NCBI GenBank assembly: GCA_011322715.1
Contig: DRLX01000061.1
Span: 1 to 9,874 of the forward strand
Direction of reading: 5' to 3'
Length of the DNA: 9,874 nt
From: Desulfobulbaceae bacterium
Lineage (GTDB): Bacteria > Desulfobacterota > Desulfobulbia > Desulfobulbales > Desulfobulbaceae
Shown: one piece after another, positions 6,230 to 9,874 of the stretch
How positions within the stretch are numbered: the stretch's first letter is position 1
Layout: each line of letters begins with the position of its first letter
Translations under genes and position numbers: made by a program
The notes under the pieces: model-generated
What the model was told of the DNA's origin: nothing
The model's input: the letters and a program-made list of their open reading frames with translations, nothing else
Database searches by the model: none

Positions 6230-6269
6230 CATGATATGTTACCAAAAATTATGAAAACAAAGGGGTGCG

Positions 6270-6848
6270 ATGACAACGGGAAAAGGAAAAGAGACAAATC
6301 CGATTACCTGGCTGGAGAAATATGGTGATACCCTGTACCGGTTCGCCCGGGCACGGGTAAGAGATTCCTTTACAGCTGAAGATCTCGTCCAGGAGACCCT
6401 GCTTGCCGCCTATCGCTCTCGAAAAAAGTTTTCCGGAAGATCCACGCTCAAGACCTGGCTGATCGGTATTCTCAGGCACAAGATCGTTGATTATTACAGA
6501 AAACAGAAACCTGAACAGGGGGAAGAAAATCCGGATGATTTTGTGTACGGTTCCGGCAACATGTTTGACGCAAAGGAAAAATGGAAAGTCAAACCTGGTG
6601 ACTGGGGCAAGGACCCTGAAAATGAATATGAGCGTAAAGAGCTTATGACCATGATTCATGCCTGTCTGGATGAGATGCCCAAAAAAATGTCTCTGGCCTA
6701 TACCCTGCGCGAGTTACAGGGCGTCAGCACGGATGAACTGTGCGAACTCTTCCAGACACGGAAAAATAACTGCTGGGTCATCCTCTACCGGGCCAGAATG
6801 CTTCTCCGGCGCTGCCTGGAAATAAACTGGTTTCAAGGGCCAAAATAG
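6270..6848 (+). CDS. ECF-type RNA polymerase sigma factor
   Basis: A 192-residue group 4 sigma factor that would direct core RNA polymerase to a specific promoter set. Start ATG 6270 follows AAAGGGG at about 4-5 nt. Region 2 covers residues about 18-78: YRFARARVRD, DLVQETLLAAYRS (38-50), then FSGRSTLKTWLIGILRHKIVDYYRK, the standard -10 binding and melting block. A long polar linker of about 50 residues follows (79-127), longer than in many ECF factors. Region 4 (about 128-182) has LDEMPKKMSLAYTLRELQG, then a helix-turn-helix with STDELCELF and NNCWVILYRARMLLRRCLE. The extended linker and the C-terminal INWF ending resemble the subgroup named TIGR02943, from memory. It is followed 11 nt later by a putative anti-sigma factor, so activity is probably controlled by protein sequestration and possibly autoregulated. 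Target genes are not evident. Confidence 0.93.
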   Translation: MTTGKGKETNPITWLEKYGDTLYRFARARVRDSFTAEDLVQETLLAAYRSRKKFSGRSTLKTWLIGILRHKIVDYYRKQKPEQGEENPDDFVYGSGNMFDAKEKWKVKPGDWGKDPENEYERKELMTMIHACLDEMPKKMSLAYTLRELQGVSTDELCELFQTRKNNCWVILYRARMLLRRCLEINWFQGPK

Positions 6849-6859
6849 GACCTCCCGTC

Positions 6860-7120
6860 ATGCGGCACTGGATTTTCAGTTGTAAAAAAATATCTCTTCT
6901 CATCTCCGAATCCATGGATCGAAAACTGCCGCTCTATCGGAGACTGGGCATCAAACTGCACCTGATGATGTGTTACCTCTGCAGACGCTATAAAAAACAA
7001 CTGTTGTTTATTCACTCCATCCTGCAAACTGAAAGGACCATTGATGAAATAGACAGCGCTTCTCTTTCCCCTGAGGCCAGAGAAAAAATCAAAAAAAGAC
7101 TCGAGCAGGAAAAACAGTAA
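6860..7120 (+). CDS. Small zinc-type (ZAS/zf-HC2-like) anti-sigma factor
   Basis: The 86-residue protein is encoded 11 nt after the sigma factor. It has the zinc anti-sigma pattern: C8 near the N-terminus, SESMDRKLPLYRRLGIKLHLMMC, and H34-x3-C38-x2-C41, matching the HxxxCxxC core of ZAS domains that clamp cognate ECF sigma factors. The remainder (42-86) is charged and helical, with no transmembrane segment, so it should be soluble and cytoplasmic. The zinc/thiolate site in such proteins can respond to oxidants or metals (known for RsrA and ChrR relatives); whether this one is redox-responsive cannot be seen. The ribosome-binding site (TAGGA) is modest. The pairing with the gene upstream is the main support, along with the motif. 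Confidence 0.85.
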   Translation: MRHWIFSCKKISLLISESMDRKLPLYRRLGIKLHLMMCYLCRRYKKQLLFIHSILQTERTIDEIDSASLSPEAREKIKKRLEQEKQ

Positions 7121-7433
7121 CCCTTTGCCCCTGTCGTCTTCCCAAATCTCCCCGCATGGCCGGCATTGCCCGCCCGGCAATACTCATTCAATACAAGACC
7201 GAATTCCGCTCTAACCGCACAAAAAAATCATATCAGCCACATATCACCAATGGCCCTGTAGCTGACAGAACAGTAAACAACCAGTGTCATCCATCGCAAT
7301 TTTTCGTTTCCCCAACAAATTGACTATCGCATTTAAATATCATATCATCTGGTTATATCGTTTTTTCGGTGCCGTTGCATAACAGAATTTATTTTCGATA
7401 CATGGAAGGTGTAGTAATGAACAAGGAGCTGAC
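7121..7433. other. Gene-free region upstream of the NfeD-flotillin pair
   Basis: No coding sequence is supported. The 5' part is C-rich and contains a hairpin ATTGCC-CGCCC-GGCAAT (7165-7181) without a T-run, at most a weak factor-assisted stop for the sigma/anti-sigma transcript. The 3' part is A/T-rich and carries the promoter at 7320-7348, giving a leader of roughly 80 nt before the NfeD-like gene. Confidence 0.65.
7320..7348 (+). promoter_or_regulatory. Sigma-70 promoter for the NfeD-flotillin operon
   Basis: TTGACT (-35, 7320-7325) and TATCAT (-10, 7343-7348) are separated by exactly 17 bp in an A/T-rich stretch about 85 nt before the first gene. Each hexamer differs from consensus at one position. 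Transcription would begin near 7355. Confidence 0.6.
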
Positions 7434-8015
7434 ATGAGCCAGTGGTATGCCGAACTCAACGGCGTTGAATTCTTTTTTTTGATCTGTGCCGTCATTGGGG
7501 CTGTTTTCGTTGTCCTCCGTCTTGTTCTCCTCTTTATCGGTATCGAAACCGACATCAGCGGTGATATGGATATTCAGTTAGATGAAATTGATATCCATCA
7601 TGTCGATTCCGATGTCGGTTTTAAACTCCTCTCCCTGCAGTCGTTATCAGCCTTCCTCTTAATGTTCGGTCTTGTCGGTTTTGCCCTTTATAATGAAAAC
7701 CGTGAAGGAATCCTCATATCCCTGTCCGGTGCTGTTGCTGCCGGCCTGACCGCCGTCTGGTCAATAGGTAAACTTTTTTCACTTTTTGAAAAATTACAAT
7801 CAACCGGCACCATCGATCTGCAGAATGCTCTGAAGGCCGAGGGCAAGGTCTATCTTGATATTCCTGAAAACGGAACCGGACGGGTACTTATTCATATCCA
7901 GAATCGCCTGCGGGAATATGATGCGAGAGCTGCGGATAACAAAGGGCTTAAAACCGGGGAACCCATACGGGTTGTCCAGGTGCAGGGAAATCTTCTTGTC
8001 GTAGAGAAAATATAA
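7434..8015 (+). CDS. NfeD-like membrane protein with C-terminal OB-fold (flotillin partner)
   Basis: The 193-residue protein starts at ATG 7434 after AAGGAG at about 5 nt. Three hydrophobic segments are seen at residues about 12-37, 66-86 and 92-115, and a soluble C-terminal domain at about 125-193 with LKAEGKVYLDIPENGTGRV and GEPIRVVQVQGNLLVVEKI. This is the small beta-barrel (OB-like) fold of short NfeD proteins such as Bacillus YuaF, which lack the ClpP-like protease part. These proteins are encoded next to flotillins and help organise membrane microdomains; the neighbour 44 nt downstream is indeed a flotillin. The loop at residues 38-60 is strongly acidic (nine Asp/Glu), a possible cation-binding or partner-binding patch. 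The precise biochemical role of NfeD proteins is poorly defined, so the family name is as far as the call goes. Confidence 0.87.
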   Translation: MSQWYAELNGVEFFFLICAVIGAVFVVLRLVLLFIGIETDISGDMDIQLDEIDIHHVDSDVGFKLLSLQSLSAFLLMFGLVGFALYNENREGILISLSGAVAAGLTAVWSIGKLFSLFEKLQSTGTIDLQNALKAEGKVYLDIPENGTGRVLIHIQNRLREYDARAADNKGLKTGEPIRVVQVQGNLLVVEKI

Positions 8016-8059
8016 AAAATAACGAATAATCAACAAATTAGAATCAGGAGAAAACGTCT

Positions 8060-9622
8060 ATGCATTTCCTGGGAATCTGGCCGGTCGTTATCATTGCCGC
8101 CATCACTCTGCTTGTCGTCACCATTGCCTTTCTCGCATCCAGGTACAAACGCTGTCCATCGGACAGGATCCTTGTCGTTTACGGAAAAGTAGGTGCCGGA
8201 CAATCGGCCCACTGCCTCCATGGCGGTGGCGCCCTGATCTGGCCGTTGATACAGGATTACAGCTACATGGATCTCACTCCCATGACCATCAACATTCCAC
8301 TGCAGAATGCATTGTCCATGCAGAATATCCGTATCAATGTCCCCAGCACGTTCACCGTTGGTATAAGTACGGAAGAGGGCATAATGAACAATGCGGCGGA
8401 ACGCCTTCTCAATCTGCCCCAGGAAGAAATTGAGGAAATGGCCAAGGAAATTATTTTCGGCCAGCTTCGACTTACAGTGGCATCATTAACCATTGAACAG
8501 ATCAACCAGGACCGTGAACGATTTCTGGAAGAAATACGGAAGAACGTCGCCCCGGAACTCAACAAGATCGGCTTATACCTGATAAACGTCAACATAACAG
8601 ACATAACCGATGTGTCCGATTACATCGAGAGTATCGGGAAAAAGGCCGCTGCCGAGGCCATCAACCAGGCGGTTGTCGATGTGGCCATTCAGGAGAAAAA
8701 AGGCGCTATCGGCCAGGCGGAGGCAACCAGAGAACGGGAAATAATGGTGGCCAACGCCAAAGCGGCCGCCGAAAAGGGACGTAAAAAGGCCGAATCCGAT
8801 CAGCGTATATATGTCCAGCAACAAGAGGCGGCGGCAACCATCGGTGAAGCCGGGGCAAACCGGGAACAGGCGATCAAGGTTGCCGAAAACCTTGCCGAGG
8901 CGGAAAAGGGCAAGAAAAAAGCCGAGGCGGAAAAGCGTATCTATGTGCAGCAGCAGGAAGCAGAAGCTGTTGCCGGTGAAAATACAGCCAAAGCCGATAT
9001 CGCTGATACCAACGCAGAACTGGCAATTAAAAGGGCGAATGCGTTAAAACTCGGTGAGGTTGCCAAACGTCAGGCCGAGGTTGAAATCCAAAAGGCCGAA
9101 TATCTGGCCGAACTGGAGCGGTTGAATGCGGAAGAAGTTGTCCAGCAGGAAATATCGAAAAAGAAAATTGAGATAGCGGCTGAGGCCGAGGCTGAAAAAA
9201 TTCGCCGGGAAGCACGAGGTAATGCGGATGCGATCCTGGCCAAATTCAAGGCTGAAGCGGAAGGTATCCAGCAGGTACTGGAGAGTAAGGCCAAGGGGTA
9301 CGCTGAACTGGTGAAAAGCTGTAACAGTGATGCAAAGGCAGCGGCAACCCTGCTCATGGTTGAAAAACTTGATGAAATTGTCGGCCTGCAGGTTGAAGCA
9401 ATCAAAAACCTGAAAATCGATAAGGTAACGGTCTGGGATACCGGCAATAGCGCGGACGGCCATTCATCGACGGCAAATTTCCTCTCCGGCCTTGTTCAAA
9501 GCCTGCCGCCTCTGCATGATGTCGCAAAGATGGCCGGCCTGGAACTTCCTGAATATCTGGGCAAGATGAATGATCACATTGCCGAAACCAGGGAAAGTGA
9601 GCCCCCGGCTTCCCTGGAATAG
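8060..9622 (+). CDS. Flotillin-like SPFH-domain protein (YuaG/FloT/YqiK type)
   Basis: The 520-residue protein starts at ATG 8060 with CAGGAG upstream. An N-terminal membrane anchor (residues 8-26) is followed by CPSDRILVVYGKVG, the usual beginning of the SPFH/PHB domain, which runs to about residue 195 (FTVGISTEEGIMNNAAERLL, GQLRLTVASLTIEQI, LNKIGLYLINVNITDI). Residues about 195-400 are a long Ala/Glu/Lys-rich coiled coil typical of flotillins, and residues 400-520 form the C-terminal part with ELVKSCNSDAKAAATLLMVEKL. Flotillins assemble into large cage-like rings on the membrane and define lipid microdomains. Within the coiled coil, residues 238-281 and 282-325 form a tandem repeat of 44 residues. 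The gene is the second of an operon with the NfeD-like partner. Size is close to Bacillus YuaG, so no truncation is apparent. Confidence 0.95.
   Translation: MHFLGIWPVVIIAAITLLVVTIAFLASRYKRCPSDRILVVYGKVGAGQSAHCLHGGGALIWPLIQDYSYMDLTPMTINIPLQNALSMQNIRINVPSTFTVGISTEEGIMNNAAERLLNLPQEEIEEMAKEIIFGQLRLTVASLTIEQINQDRERFLEEIRKNVAPELNKIGLYLINVNITDITDVSDYIESIGKKAAAEAINQAVVDVAIQEKKGAIGQAEATREREIMVANAKAAAEKGRKKAESDQRIYVQQQEAAATIGEAGANREQAIKVAENLAEAEKGKKKAEAEKRIYVQQQEAEAVAGENTAKADIADTNAELAIKRANALKLGEVAKRQAEVEIQKAEYLAELERLNAEEVVQQEISKKKIEIAAEAEAEKIRREARGNADAILAKFKAEAEGIQQVLESKAKGYAELVKSCNSDAKAAATLLMVEKLDEIVGLQVEAIKNLKIDKVTVWDTGNSADGHSSTANFLSGLVQSLPPLHDVAKMAGLELPEYLGKMNDHIAETRESEPPASLE
8771..9034 (+). repeat. 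Two-copy 44-residue (132-nt) coding repeat in the flotillin coiled coil
   Basis: Unit 1 begins EKGRKKAESDQRIYVQQQEA (residues 238-257) and unit 2 EKGKKKAEAEKRIYVQQQEA (282-301); 16 of these 20 positions are identical. Similarity fades in the second half of each unit. Codons differ at many synonymous sites, so the duplication is old. The period of 44 equals four 11-residue (hendecad) turns. Confidence 0.8.
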
Positions 9623-9674
9623 AGTTGTGCCTCGATCGACAAGGAAAAAAAAGATCAGTGAACTGCCAGTCGCA

Positions 9675-9693
9675 AGCTGACATGGTATCAGCT
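9675..9693 (+). terminator. Possible weak terminator after the flotillin gene
   Basis: AGCTGA (9675-9680) and TCAGCT (9688-9693) form a 6-bp stem with a 7-nt loop, followed by ATGTTTTG. Stem and T-run are both modest, so termination here is tentative; nothing better is seen in the 125 nt after the flotillin stop codon. Confidence 0.3.
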
Positions 9694-9747
9694 ATGTTTT
9701 GTGCCAAAAAAATGCTGTATTAACAGGAGGTAAGCTTTTTTAACGAA

Positions 9748-9874
9748 ATGCTACTCAAAATGAATGATTCAAAACAAAAAATTGCACTATTCATAGATGC
9801 AGACAATGCGCCTGCGAGCAAATTTGAAGATGTCCTCAGTGAAGTTGCAAAATATGGAGTTGTAACCATAAGAA
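9748..9874 (+). CDS. NYN-domain (PIN-like) protein, N-terminal part (3' truncated)
   Basis: The first 42 codons are visible from ATG 9748 (ATG 9760 is an alternative four codons on). They encode KIALFIDADNAP followed by FEDVLSEVAKYGVVTIR, which matches the beginning of bacterial NYN/LabA-like domain proteins. D17 and D19 correspond to the metal-binding acidic residues of this PIN-related nuclease fold. Many relatives carry C-terminal OST-HTH domains and are presumed to act on RNA; the rest of this one lies outside the window. A strong AGGAGG (9725-9730) stands 17 nt before ATG 9748, farther than usual. A hand count gives about 35% G+C over 9751-9874, clearly lower than the genes before it, hinting at separate origin. 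Confidence 0.8.
   Translation, partial: MLLKMNDSKQKIALFIDADNAPASKFEDVLSEVAKYGVVTIR

Noticed and set aside
7165..7181. ATTGCC-CGCCC-GGCAAT hairpin as an intrinsic terminator
   Set aside because: There is no T-run after the stem on either strand, so it is only noted as a hairpin in the intergenic region.
9044..9463. Minus-strand open frames opposite the flotillin coiled coil
   Set aside because: Low-complexity antisense of an Ala/Glu/Lys-rich repeat region; no ribosome-binding site or family resemblance.

Overview
The window reads as chromosomal DNA of a Gram-negative, probably anaerobic or facultatively respiring proteobacterium. A Desulfobulbales-like member of the Desulfobacterota is my best guess. 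The reasons are exported c-type cytochrome motifs, moderate G+C, a cytochrome P460 homologue, a SulP transporter and a flotillin/NfeD pair. This is inference from style and content; no marker gene here fixes the taxonomy.

Layout. Bases 1-2494 (+) form a tightly packed run: the C-terminal end of an oligopeptide-type ABC transporter ATPase, then uvrC (4-nt ATGA overlap), then a 70-residue BFD-like iron-sulfur protein (11-nt overlap with uvrC). Convergent to it, and overlapping its last 11 nt, is a SulP anion transporter on the minus strand (2484-4781). Bases 4782-5248 hold no gene but contain a 17-bp inverted repeat pair, a REP/BIME-like compound palindrome and a dyad next to the following gene. 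Bases 5249-6187 (+) encode an exported cytochrome P460-family protein and a four-helix, histidine-bearing membrane protein. Bases 6270-7120 (+) encode an ECF sigma factor and a small zinc-type anti-sigma factor. After a gene-free stretch with a good sigma-70 promoter (7121-7433) come an NfeD-like membrane protein and a flotillin (7434-9622). The window ends in the start of an A/T-rich NYN-domain gene.

How the genes may work together. The ABC-uvrC-BFD run looks co-transcribed and the overlaps suggest translational coupling; UvrC itself carries the four-cysteine cluster associated with an Fe-S site. The P460 protein and its membrane neighbour look like a small extracytoplasmic redox module, with a textbook FNR/DNR-type box lying across the start codon of the second gene. 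The sigma/anti-sigma pair is a self-contained regulatory unit whose targets are not evident. NfeD and flotillin form the well-known membrane-microdomain pair.

The most unusual item is the SulP transporter. Between transmembrane segments 7 and 8, in a loop expected to face the periplasm, it carries an in-frame insert of about 160 residues with a heme-c-type CxxCH motif. A redox- or metal-sensing anion transporter would be a notable combination.
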